DNA of 64,000 bases, from assembly GCF_000146065.2 (NCBI RefSeq), contig NC_020449.1, positions 2,182,821-2,246,820 of the forward strand. The letters run 5' to 3'. Source of the DNA: Candidatus Cloacimonas acidaminovorans str. Evry (GTDB taxonomy: Bacteria; Cloacimonadota; Cloacimonadia; Cloacimonadales; Cloacimonadaceae). The notes beneath the pieces are model-generated. The model saw only the letters and a list, made by a program, of their open reading frames with translations. It was not told the DNA's origin and ran no database searches. Both the position numbers and the translations under genes were made by a program. Each line of letters begins with the position of its first letter. The first letter of the stretch is position 1. Below, piece after piece: positions 9,729-19,700 of this stretch.

Positions 9729-10721
9729 ATGAGAGCAAAATCAAGCCGGGAAAACCTACTTAAAAGCTTAGAAAAATTGCGCAAAACTAAAATTCTTGTT
9801 TATGTTACAGGTGATAGACCTGGATGGGAAACCCAAATTCATCAGGAAGTACATAGCTTTTTTGCCCACCATTTGGAAAGAATGTCTAAGAGCTCCAAGC
9901 TACCAAAGCTATCTTTATTCCTCTATACAAGAGGTGGAAATACACTTGCAGCTTGGAGTTTGGTAAACCTTCTCCGACAATATTGTAATGAGCTGGAAAT
10001 TATAATTCCCTCTAAAGCGCATAGTGCAGGAACCTTAATGTGCTTAGGTTCAAATTTTATTGTTATGACTAAACAATCAACTTTAGGACCTATTGACCCG
10101 AATATTAATACTCCATTAAATCCTGCCGTTCCGAATATGCCAGGGCATACTATTCCCGTTAGTGTAGAAGCAATTAATGGCTATATAGAATTAGTAAAGA
10201 AGGAATTTGGAATTAAAAATGATCAGGCCTTGGCTGAAGTTGTTAAGGTGCTTTCGGAAAAAATTCATCCTTTGGTTTTAGGAGAGGTGTATAGAGCCAG
10301 AGCACAAATAAAGATGCTGGCTAATAAACTTTTGGATTTCCATATACCAAATGGTAACAAAGAAAAGATTGTAAATTTCCTGTGCACTGATTCCGGTAGC
10401 CACGATTATACAATCAACATTGAAGATGCAAAGGACTTAGGGTTACAAGTTGAAGAAGCTGATAAACGCAATGCGGAATTAATCAATTCCATATTTGAAA
10501 CGATTTCTCGGCAACTGGAGCTTAATATTCCCTTTGACCCTAAAAAGTTATTGAATAATAAAGATATGGTAGATTATAATTGTAAAAGAGCTCTTATTCA
10601 GAGTATTGAAGGTGGTAAGCATCTGTTTATTTCTGAAGGTACACTTACCAAACAATGCAATGAGACAAATATCATTATTCATAACACACCTACTTTTGAG
10701 GGATGGAGATATGTTAAATAA
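9729..10721 (+). CDS. SDH_sah-type (ClpP-fold) serine protease
   Basis: A 330-residue cytoplasmic protein without signal peptide. It matches the serine dehydrogenase proteinase family (PF01972), relatives of SppA/ClpP. 'KILVYVTGDRPGWETQI' opens it. 'SLFLYTRGGNTLAAWSLVN' gives the oxyanion-hole GG (residues 69-70). 'PSKAHSAGTLMCLGSN' gives the nucleophile Ser99 in SAGT. 'MTKQSTLGPIDPNINTPLN' follows. The C-terminal 180 residues are mostly helical. In the SppA-like fold the general base is a Lys or Asp/His that I cannot assign here. The last 11 bases overlap the antitoxin start at 10711, so the protease and toxin-antitoxin genes form one translational unit. Function in this context is unknown. 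Confidence 0.8.
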   Translation: MRAKSSRENLLKSLEKLRKTKILVYVTGDRPGWETQIHQEVHSFFAHHLERMSKSSKLPKLSLFLYTRGGNTLAAWSLVNLLRQYCNELEIIIPSKAHSAGTLMCLGSNFIVMTKQSTLGPIDPNINTPLNPAVPNMPGHTIPVSVEAINGYIELVKKEFGIKNDQALAEVVKVLSEKIHPLVLGEVYRARAQIKMLANKLLDFHIPNGNKEKIVNFLCTDSGSHDYTINIEDAKDLGLQVEEADKRNAELINSIFETISRQLELNIPFDPKKLLNNKDMVDYNCKRALIQSIEGGKHLFISEGTLTKQCNETNIIIHNTPTFEGWRYVK

Positions 10722-10968
10722 ATCTATAAGTTTTGGCACTACTACTAATACTGCTAACCAAATTAGTTATTTAGATTATACTAATAGTTCCTTCAGATTT
10801 TCCGGTTTCTTTTCTTATAATCAGGAAATCTTCTTAAAGCTCTTTACTGGAAGTAAACAGCCCCAACCCAATAAAAAAACACTGACAGCTATTGAAGAAT
10901 CAAAACATCCAGATAACTTACCCGTTTTTAATACTATTGATGAACTGCTAAAGAATTTAGAGAATTGA
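10711..10968 (+). CDS. Type II antitoxin, RelB/DinJ-like
   Basis: I place the start at ATG 10711, preceded by GGATGGAG and overlapping the protease gene end. The longer frame from 10606 only extends through protease-coding sequence. The product is 85 residues. Its C-terminus 'LPVFNTIDELLKNLEN' is the toxin-wrapping tail typical of antitoxins paired with YafQ-type toxins. The N-terminal half (MLNKSISFGTTTNTANQISY) is not a clear ribbon-helix-helix. The main support is its position one base before a recognisable YafQ toxin. Such antitoxins neutralise the toxin and usually repress the operon. Confidence 0.75.
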   Translation: MLNKSISFGTTTNTANQISYLDYTNSSFRFSGFFSYNQEIFLKLFTGSKQPQPNKKTLTAIEESKHPDNLPVFNTIDELLKNLEN

Positions 10969-10969
10969 T

Positions 10970-11239
10970 TTGCTTAAATTAAGCTATACATCTCAATTTA
11001 AAAGAGATTATAAGAGATATGAGCATAATAAAACAGTTGTTGACGCATTGCAAGAGGCATTGAATAAACTCATAACAGAAATTCCCTTACCGGCAAAATA
11101 TAAAGATCACCAGCTAAAAGGAAATCTGAATAATTGCAGAGAATGTCATTTGACCCCAGATGTTCTACTACTGTATAGAATTCAGGATGAAGTTCTGATT
11201 TTAGTTAGAATTGGCACGCACTCAAATTTGTTTAATTGA
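10970..11239 (+). CDS. YafQ-family mRNA interferase toxin
   Basis: The 89-residue frame starts at a TTG (10970), one base after the antitoxin stop. It matches YafQ closely in its active site: 'YKDHQLKGNL' (His47), 'CRECHLTPDVLLLYRI' (His60, Asp64), and 'IGTHSNLF' (His84, Phe88). These are the residues used by YafQ to cleave mRNA in the ribosomal A site. All key residues are present, so it should be active. The rare TTG start would keep toxin synthesis below antitoxin, as expected for a type II pair. I see no further gene in the operon. Confidence 0.92.
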   Translation: MLKLSYTSQFKRDYKRYEHNKTVVDALQEALNKLITEIPLPAKYKDHQLKGNLNNCRECHLTPDVLLLYRIQDEVLILVRIGTHSNLFN

Positions 11240-11264
11240 CCTTTTGACTTTTCAACCTCTTGAC

Positions 11265-11786
11265 TTATAGCATTGTTTCTTTGGCAATAAAATCCCTGTG
11301 GGCATCAAAGGCAATAACAGGCAGATTATTCAAGGGAAAGAATTTTACATCAACAGCATCATCTCCGGCTTGAAGTTTTCCCCCAATAGCTTTCATCCTG
11401 AATCCAATACTGAGAACTCTTTCATAGATTGGACTTTTGCCAAAAAACCAACCCACGCAATGCATAATTTTGCCTTTAAGACCTGTCTCTTCCTCCAGTT
11501 CCTGAAGGGCATTTTCTTCCGGAGTGAGGTTAATTTCCATATAACCACTGGGCAAAGCCCAAAAACCTGCTTTGGGTTGCAGACCTCGTTTCACTAAAAG
11601 TAATTCCCTGTTTTCATTGAAGAGCACAATTGCTACTGCCGGAATGGGATTTTTGTAATAAACCCAATTACAGGCGGGACAATGAGGTCTCAACTTATTT
11701 TCGTGGTCTGTTTTCAGCTCAAGTTTATGCCCGCAACGGAGACAGAAATTTACATCTTTGTAGTTAGCAGAATTAAGTTTTTTCAT
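11265..11786 (-). CDS. NUDIX hydrolase with N-terminal zinc ribbon
   Basis: A 173-residue protein. Residues 15-39 hold two CxxC pairs (FCLRCGH and HCPACN), a zinc ribbon. Residues 81-103 form the NUDIX box 'GYMEINLTPEENALQELEEE' followed by TGL, matching G-x5-E-x7-REUxEExGU except that Leu-97 region has QELEEE in place of REUxEE (the Arg is replaced by Gln). The family hydrolyses nucleoside diphosphates linked to another group. This ribbon-plus-NUDIX layout is shared with NudC-like NADH pyrophosphatases, but the SQPWPFPxS signature of NudC is missing. The substrate is therefore unknown. The gene stands alone. Confidence 0.88.
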   Translation of the reverse strand: MKKLNSANYKDVNFCLRCGHKLELKTDHENKLRPHCPACNWVYYKNPIPAVAIVLFNENRELLLVKRGLQPKAGFWALPSGYMEINLTPEENALQELEEETGLKGKIMHCVGWFFGKSPIYERVLSIGFRMKAIGGKLQAGDDAVDVKFFPLNNLPVIAFDAHRDFIAKETML

Positions 11787-11850
11787 ATTGTCTTTTTAAT
11801 TTCTCCGATTTCTTTTGTCAAGCAGAAAAAGTTATATAGATTAAAACTCT

Positions 11851-11880
11851 CTGGATTCCTGCCTGCACAGGAATGACAAA
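11851..11880. repeat. CATTCC-type inverted repeat
   Basis: TCTGGATTCCTGCCTGCACA followed by GGAATGACAA is a member of the dispersed family. It lies between divergent NUDIX and the htrA terminator. Confidence 0.7.
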
Positions 11881-11921
11881 GGAATTTTCCCAACGGATAT
11901 AATATTAGCGGGGGAAGTGAA

Positions 11922-11951
11922 AAAGCGGAAGACAATATTATCTTCCGCTTT
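11922..11951 (-). terminator. Terminator of htrA
   Basis: AAAGCGGAAGA (11922-11932) pairs perfectly with TCTTCCGCTTT (11941-11951). Read on the minus strand, the hairpin is followed by a TTTTT run, about 22 bases after the htrA stop. Confidence 0.85.
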
Positions 11952-11973
11952 AATCTGTTTCTATCTGTTTAGC

Positions 11974-13434
11974 TTATTCAAATTTCAGAATAAGAATGGA
12001 AGGTTGATTGTTAGTATCCAGCACATACAAGCGAATGGTCTTCCTGTTTTCCTTTTCCATATTGGTCTTTGCTTTTTCCAGTTCTGTATTGAATTCTTTG
12101 GGGCTGTTCACTTCTTTGCCTTCAATTTTTAGAATTACATAGCCAACTTTTAATCCAGATTTGGCAGCAACGGAATTCGGTTCCACTTTAGTTACTACAA
12201 CACCTTTATCGCTTGTCACATTCAAGCGTTTTGCTATAGGACTATCTATTGCTTCTACAGTGATTCCTGTAGCAAGGGTTCCTTTGGTTGTATCTGCTGT
12301 AGCGATAGTATCTTCAGGATATGCTTCCAGGATTACTTTCACGGTCATTTCCTTTTTATTGTGTAAGATTTTTAATGCTACTTCCTGTCCTGCTTTGGCA
12401 GTAGCAATCGCTATACGAAATTTTGGAACACTGGTAATTTTCTGACCGTTTATTTCCAGAATAATATCCTCAACCTGGAGACCTGCTTTTTCGGCAGGTG
12501 AATCTTTTTCCACTTTGGCAACAAGAACTCCTGCAACTTCTTTCAAACCGTAGGATTCCATAATATCCTGGGTTATTTCCTGAGCCAGAATACCAATATA
12601 AGCCCGGGTTACTTTTCCACTGGCTACAAGGTCTTCTACCACCCGTTTGGCAAGATTGATAGGTATAGCAAAACCGATTCCTACATTGCCTCCGTTGGTG
12701 CTTGCCAAGGCAGCATTGATACCTATAACTTCTCCTTTGATATTTAGTAAAGGACCGCCACTATTGCCACTGTTGATAGCAGCATCGGTTTGAATAAAAT
12801 CCTGATAGATAGGAGCATTCTCACCCAAATTAAGATTGGCTCTACTGGTTGCGGAAATCACTCCCAAAGTTACTGTTCTATCCAGTCCTTCGCTGAAAGG
12901 ATTGCCAATAGCAATAGCCCATTCCCCAATTTGCAGCTTGTCCGAATCACCTAAAGGCGCAACAGTAACTTTTTCACCTTCTTTAACCACAATTTTAATA
13001 ACAGCAACATCGGTATTGGGGTCTAAACCAACTACTGTTGCAGTATAGACAACTTTATCCGCCATCGTAACTGTAATTGTGCCTTCCCTGCCCTTTTCTA
13101 CTACATGGTTATTGGTTAAAATAAATGCTTCACGGGTATTAGGGTTATATTCATAAATAAAACCGCTTCCTAAAGAAACAATAGGACGCGTCTGTTCCTG
13201 AGGAAAATTGAAAAATTGCCGGAACCAGGGATCGTTAAAAAAGGGATTAATATAATTCTGAACCGTCACTTTTGCCTCTACCCTAATCTGAACTACCGCA
13301 TCGCGAACATTTTTAACTACTTCTACTACAGGATTGGGCGCATTAGGGTCAATCATATTATCTTTTGCTATGGCACAACTCATTAAGAATAATGCCACTA
13401 TCACCAGGACTATTTGTTTCCACATTTTCATCAT
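11974..13434 (-). CDS. degP: HtrA/DegP-type periplasmic serine protease
   Basis: A 486-residue protein with an N-terminal export signal; 'LFLMSC' at residues 15-20 could be a lipobox. The trypsin-like triad is His110 (ILTNNHVVEKG), Asp142 (NTDVAVIKI) and Ser225 (NSGNSGGPLLN). Two PDZ domains follow (about 270-370, 'AYIGILAQEI...SPAEKAGLQVEDIILEI'; and about 385-480, 'SVAAKSGLKVGYVILKIEG'). This is the complete DegP/DegQ layout, used to degrade or refold damaged envelope proteins. The envelope in this window (barrels, lipoproteins, sorted surface proteins) fits this role. A AAGGAGA site lies just before a triple-Met start. It is monocistronic with its own terminator. Confidence 0.95.
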   Translation of the reverse strand: MMKMWKQIVLVIVALFLMSCAIAKDNMIDPNAPNPVVEVVKNVRDAVVQIRVEAKVTVQNYINPFFNDPWFRQFFNFPQEQTRPIVSLGSGFIYEYNPNTREAFILTNNHVVEKGREGTITVTMADKVVYTATVVGLDPNTDVAVIKIVVKEGEKVTVAPLGDSDKLQIGEWAIAIGNPFSEGLDRTVTLGVISATSRANLNLGENAPIYQDFIQTDAAINSGNSGGPLLNIKGEVIGINAALASTNGGNVGIGFAIPINLAKRVVEDLVASGKVTRAYIGILAQEITQDIMESYGLKEVAGVLVAKVEKDSPAEKAGLQVEDIILEINGQKITSVPKFRIAIATAKAGQEVALKILHNKKEMTVKVILEAYPEDTIATADTTKGTLATGITVEAIDSPIAKRLNVTSDKGVVVTKVEPNSVAAKSGLKVGYVILKIEGKEVNSPKEFNTELEKAKTNMEKENRKTIRLYVLDTNNQPSILILKFE

Positions 13435-13597
13435 TAAATCTCCTTCTTCTGAAATTAGATTTACTTTTATTTTATACTTGCGAAAGACAAAAAACCTGCG
13501 GGAAAACCCGTAATTAATAAAATTCTAAAACAATATATCCTGATTAGTGTTTACAGTCAAGTGGAAAATGAAGTTCTTTCTGAAACCATATTTAATG

Positions 13598-13626
13598 GGA
13601 TTCCGCATCAAGGGCGGAATGACAAA
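13598..13626. repeat. CATTCC-type repeat, GC variant
   Basis: GGGATTCCGCATCAAGGGCG followed by GAATGACAA is an inverted repeat; the loop and arms diverge from the other copies, but the GATTCC/GGAATGAC ends are kept. Confidence 0.6.
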
Positions 13627-13656
13627 CGCTAACATCATAGGCAAGAACGCTATCTT

Positions 13657-13682
13657 TGTCATTCCTACGCAAGCAGGAATCC
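13657..13682. repeat. CATTCC-type inverted repeat
   Basis: TTGTCATTCCTACGCAAGCA followed by GGAATCC is a family copy, in the opposite orientation to that at 13598. Confidence 0.7.
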
Positions 13683-13695
13683 AATATAAAACACA

Positions 13696-13722
13696 AAAAG
13701 GGCAGAATTAACTTCCGCCCTT
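13696..13722 (-). terminator. Terminator of the giant surface-protein gene
   Basis: On the minus strand AAGGGCGGAA, a GTTAA loop and TTCTGCCCTT pair with one internal G-T, then TTTTTG follows. It lies about 38 bases after the stop. Confidence 0.8.
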
Positions 13723-13759
13723 GATATATAATTATTAGTGTCTAAACCTTCAACTCTGT

Positions 13760-16700
13760 CTATTCCATCAGCAGCATCTTCCGCGTGGAAATATAATTTC
13801 CCGCCTGCAAGCGATAGAAATAGATACCGGAAGAAAGGGTATTGCCTTTCTCATCCTTAGCGTTAAAGACCGCTTTATAATGTCCGTTTGCCTTTTCTTC
13901 ATTCACTAAGGTTCTCACCAGTTGTCCTTTCAGGTTATAGACCTCCAAGCGCACTTTGCATCTATCCTTAATAGAATAGGCAATAGTGGTCTCCGGATTG
14001 AAGGGATTGGGATAGTTCCCTATCAGTTCCGTAGAAACAGCAGGCAAATATTCATCCTCATTAGCTACCGGATCAAGCACAAAGTTCAAAGTGGTATTTT
14101 GATTGGGCAAAACCACAACCCCGTCAATTGTTCGCGGTTGATAACCCGCTGCTGAAGCCGTTACACTGTAAGTTCCTATGGATAAAGCCAAAGAATAGGC
14201 TCCCGCTGAATTAGTGGTAGCAGAAATTCCCCCGGCAGTTACTGTGGCTCCGGCAATGGGCTGATTATTTTGTTTCCGCACAAAACCAACAATATTACCC
14301 ATCTGTGTTTCTTTATTCAGAACATTGGAGAATGAAGCAACAGAAGTAACATTGGCAGTATAAACAGCTTTCACAGCCCAACGGTAACTTCCATTAGGAA
14401 GTGCAGTCCAGGCAGAATCAACTGTTGCCAAAGTAGTTATCAGTTCAGTGGTTAGCAGAGTCCAGGTATCCGGTATTGCTTCATTTCCGCTAGTTAAACG
14501 CCAGACCTTATAGCCCTGCAAAGACCTTTCCGACCGTGTTGGAGTTGTAATTTTGTCTATCCGGACTGTGGGAAGCTCTCTCTTCCCTTCAATTGCATCT
14601 CGGGAAGGATAGGGAGCAACAACTAACTCGGAAGAGACCTTCTCTACCGCAACTTTAGAACGAGAAGGAAGCAGGTCGGAACCCGCAAATTTCACACCTT
14701 GAACCGCATTGCCAATGTAGAGATTATCTATAAACCAACCATACCAGAGGCCATCATTGGAAGGGGGATCATCGGCCTGAAAAGCAATTTTAATCTGCTG
14801 TCCACCGTATGCCTCCATATTCAGATAGATAGGTGAGACATAATAATTCCAGCCACCTGTAGCGGCTGTAGCATCATACAAAACAGTCCAATTTGTGCCA
14901 TTATCGGTAGAAACCTTGATGTAATAGTGGTCGTCATAAATAGAACCCCGATAAATATAGGCATCTACAGTAAGATAAGCCATTGGAGGACAATTGAAAG
15001 TAGGAGTAATTAACCATTCATCCTGATGTTCATAATCCCACCACAGACCTGCCTGATAATTTCCTTCCGGTGGATTTATCGGATTCCCGCCTGCATTAAC
15101 TGTTCCAAATCTGCACCATGTTGGTAAAACCCCCGGAATAATTTCTGGTCCTGTATTGTTGATGATTTGAGTCCATTGCAAAGGCGGAAAGACAGTTCCT
15201 TCAAAACCTTCAGTAACATCTACCGCTGTAGGATCAGGTGCCTGCCAACTGATATTCACTGCCGTATAAATATCGTTCAGAGCAGCTACAACACCAAAAG
15301 GTGCATAAGCAACTTCGTTCATAGTAATACTGCCCATATTGTAGTTAGTGGCTCCTACATTGATTGTTCCCGTAACAGTTGTATAACCGGTAGCAATAAT
15401 TGTATATTCATAGGTCTGATTGGCATAAACTGCAGGAAAGCTGAAAGCACCAGTAGCAGAACTAGTTGTATTATAATTTTGGTAACCAACCAGATATATT
15501 GATGCACCGGCAATTCCAGCTCCGGTATCACTGGCTACAATAGTTCCGGTAACAGAAACGGTAGGCATCGGTTGCATTGTTACATTCAGAATTTCGGTCT
15601 CATCCTCCTCTATGGTAATATTGATACTTTGGCTGATGTAACCATACTTGCTGAAGTTCACAGTATAATCATCAGGAATAATATTGGCAATATGATAATG
15701 TCCCTGAGCGTCTGTAACTGCGCTGTAAGTGGAAGTGGCAATATTAACCGCTACACCTTCCAAAGGAATACTGCCAGTAGCAACTACTGTGCCCTCCAAA
15801 TGTCCCACTCCTCCAGGAATTACAATTAAGGTAGTTTTGGGGAATTGACCGGAAACAGTTGCTCCTGTAGCAGGCAAATTATTGGGATCATAGGTAACGG
15901 AATCACTATACATTCGTCTGGAGCGTCCTGTATAAGTAGCATCTGTTTGTGCGTGGAAATCATCGCTGGAATTGTGATATGCGCCTTCCCAGGGACGTTG
16001 CACAAAGATTACCAGGTTTTCTCCATTCAGATAGAAATAGGGAGCATTGAAGGGAATAGTAATTATATTATCGCCAGCAGGATAGTTGATATTCCCGTCA
16101 AAAACAAGGGTTAATTCTGAAACTGGAATCCAGGCATCCGACAAAGAAGTTAAAGTGGTAGTTCCGATCCAGACCTTGGTAGGCATATTGGGCAGATCGG
16201 TATAGAAGTTGTTATAGAACTGGATACCGGTTATTTGCCCCATAAAGTCACCCATTTCGGCAGGATAATATAGCCCTTCATAGATGCTGTTTCTATAATA
16301 CATATCAACAGGCATCCGAGCAAACTGACCGCCGGCACCTATGGTAATCATAAAGACCCCGGAAGGATTTACGAGAATAGTGAGAGTGGGAGTTTGATCA
16401 TTAGCGCTATTGGTATCTCCCGTTAAGAATACTTTACCGTAGATAACCATAGTTCCCTGCTCTGTAGGAGTCCAGTTGATTGGCACATCAAGGACTTGAT
16501 TGGGATTGATAGCAGGGCCGGGAACACTTGCCAGTTCTGTATCTCCACTCATTAGCTTAATTGTATAACTTCCAGCGGGCTTAGCTTGAGTTCCCACATT
16601 TTTAATTCCAATTGTGTAAGTAGTAGCTACTCCAACCGTAGGAGTAAGAGAACCGGAAATTGTATTGGCTGCCATATCGTTTCGTAGCATAATCAACAGA

Positions 16701-19700
16701 TTGGAAAAGCCCGCAGGACCAAGTAAATTATTGGTATAAACACCTTTCACTGCCCAACGGTAATTTCCGTCCGGTAAAGTTCCCCAGCCAGTATCAATAA
16801 AGGTTGTATCGGTAATAGTATTAGCAGTAAGCAAAGTCCAGGAATTTTCGTTATTTTCGTTACCGGAAATCAATCGCCAGACCTTGTAGCCGTTTAGAAC
16901 CCGGTTATCAGTTCTGCTATAATCACTACTCTGAACTGTTCTTTGAGGTTCTTGTAAGGAAAGTTCATTTGCTACTTTAGCTGCTTCCATTTCACTTAAA
17001 CCCTTTAACGCAGTAGGCATAACTGGTAAATGAGAATTGGCAATATATGTTTGAGCTGTTCCAACATAAACATCGTCTATATACCAACCGGCATAATTGA
17101 CGACAGTTGATGCCCACATCTGGAATTGAATTGTTACTTCAGACATACCGTCATAGGCAGAAAGATCAATAACTCTTTGTCGCCATTGAGTTGAAGTATA
17201 ATCCCAAGAAGGGCCCCACACCAAAGTTCCATTCACAGCTACTTGACAGTAATCAAAATTTCCAAACACATTTTCCCAGCTCCAAAAACTCAGTTGGGCG
17301 TTCGATATCGTACTGAAATTGAATGTCTTCGTGAGATAATTGAATCCACCGGAATTAGTGTAGTTTGTATTTATTTTTGTTCCCCACATCCCGGTTCCAG
17401 AATGCGCTGTAGGAGGAGGAACAATATTCGTTCCGGTATAAGAAGGTGACCAGTCGGCTACATCGTAAGTATTAGTCCATTCAAAATCTCCCAAAGGATT
17501 TGTCCAGTTAGAGGAAGGAACCCAACCGCCATCGTCAAGCTCAAAATCTTCCAAACCAACTCCGGTTCCTGTTGATCCGGGAGGACGCCAAGTAAGGGTT
17601 ACTTGCGTTTGAGCAGTATTTTCTTCTGCTACAATTTGCACCGGAGGAAGAGCTAATTCACTCATTACCAAGGTTCCCATATTTACATTAGTGGAACCAA
17701 CTACCACAGTTCCGGTCAAATCTGCATAGCCAATTGCCTGAATGGTATAGTTATAGGTATTTCCGGAAAGAACACCGGTTATCGTAAAATCACCATTGGC
17801 ATTGGAAGTACCTTCATAATCCAGAGGTCCATCCAAAAATATATGAGCATTGGCAATTCCTACAGTCGGCTGATCGCTACCGACAATATGTCCACTGACA
17901 GAGACCGTGCTGGAAGAGACCAAACTGAAGTTCTGCACCGTATTCTGGTTCTCAATAATTGTTACGGTAACGGATTGAGTTTCATAACCCAGCTTGGAAG
18001 CAGTTGCAGAATAATTGCCAATAGGCAGATACTGGAAAGAATATTCACCCGCAGCATTAGTATAACGGGTGTAGGAATAATTAGCATCACTTACTTGAAT
18101 TAGAACATCGGCAAGAGGAGAGCCACTGCTGGTAACCGTTCCGCTTAAAGAACCCATTCCGGTTACTACAAAAGTAAAAGAGGTCTTGGGAAAAGTTCCC
18201 GAAAGCGTTCCTGTAGCAGAAGGATTCATCGGATCGTAGGCTACACTGTCATTGACAAGTTTACGCGCACGGTTACTGCCAACGGTTTGAGCTTTGAAAT
18301 TATCACTGCTGCTAAAATATTGTGTATCCATAGGTCTATTGGCATAAAGAACCAGATTACCGCCTGTATAGAGATAAGGTGTCTGCAGTGGAACTACAAT
18401 AGTATTTTCTCCGTTGGGGAAATTAAGGGTGCCGTCATAAACCAGGGTTAAATCATTCAAAATCCAACCCGCACTCAAATCCGCCAAATCAGTTGTGCCA
18501 AGCCAGAGTTTTACAGGTTTATCGGTTAAATTGGTAACGAAATTATTGTAGAAAGTAACAGCAGTTATATTACCCATCACTCCAATTTCGGCTTGATAAT
18601 ACAGGGTTTGGAACAAGCTGTTTTTGTAGAAAAATTCCCAAGGCACACCTTCAGCCAAGTTACCTTCTCCTATTGTTACTACAATGGCACCGGCAGGCAT
18701 AACAGAAATATTTATTGAGGGGGAATTATCATTTAGGGGATTTACATCACCGGTAAGAACCACTTTTCCATAGATGCTCATCGGTCCTTCTACTGTAGGA
18801 GTCCAAGTGACAACTGCAGTAGCAGTAGCTCCAGCTGCAATAGTTGGTCCAGGAGCACTTGCCAATTCTGTATCTCCGCTCATCAGTTTAACTATATAGG
18901 CACTTTGGGAGGCAGTTCCCCAGTTTTTTAGGCCTATCGTATAGTCAGTTGCATTACCTACGCTGGGAGTAACATTTCCGGTTATAGAAAAAGCAGCCAA
19001 ATCATTGGGTGAAATTAATTCAAAACTGATATCATCAAGATACAAAGTCCCGCTGGAACCGCCTCCGTGTTTAAAAGTTATATAACGTCCGTTTCCCGTG
19101 TAAGTAGTCAGATCAACAATGTATTCAGTTATTGTAGTAGTAAGAGCAATATTTTGTACTGCCTGAAAAGTAGCAGGATTTGTTTGACTGGTCATAACTC
19201 CTAAAGAAATATTGTAACCTGTACTGAGAGAACGAGCCCAAAATCTAACTCTTACCGTATGAGGATCAAGAGCATCTCCTAAAACAGGAGCTACAAGCAT
19301 AACCGTAGCACTGGCATCCGAAGAATTATAGAGACGGACACAATTGGGTTGGCTGTGAGCATAGGTAGTGGAAGCATAAGTATCTACATAAGCGGTAGTT
19401 ACTGCTGCTTGCACAATACTTGTCCAGTCAAAAGGTAAAACCGGAGGAATGACTAAATCAAAGTTTTGAAAATAGGGAAGGGAATTTACAATCGGCTCAC
19501 CGTGAGTAGTAAAACTCCAGACAGGACAGCTTACCGCATCTCCCATTGCATTATAGGGAGTAACTTTCCAGTAGTAGGTAGTGTTAAGATCAAAATCTTG
19601 AGGGGGATCATAGGTAGTAACCAAGCCCAGATCCTGATTGTTCAATATGTTTGTAGGGGGATTATTGGTTCCCAGAGAAAGTTTAAAACCGGAAGGAGCA

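Larger units (their letters stand above)
13435..13759. other. Intergenic region with two CATTCC-type repeats
   Basis: About 325 bases between htrA and the giant gene. It contains two repeat-family copies (13598-13626 and 13657-13682) and the giant-gene terminator (13696-13722). No gene is visible. Confidence 0.65.

Noticed and set aside
10606..10710. Long start of the antitoxin frame at 10606
   Set aside because: The extra 35 residues overlap the protease coding sequence in another frame, and the ATG at 10711 has the ribosome-binding site.
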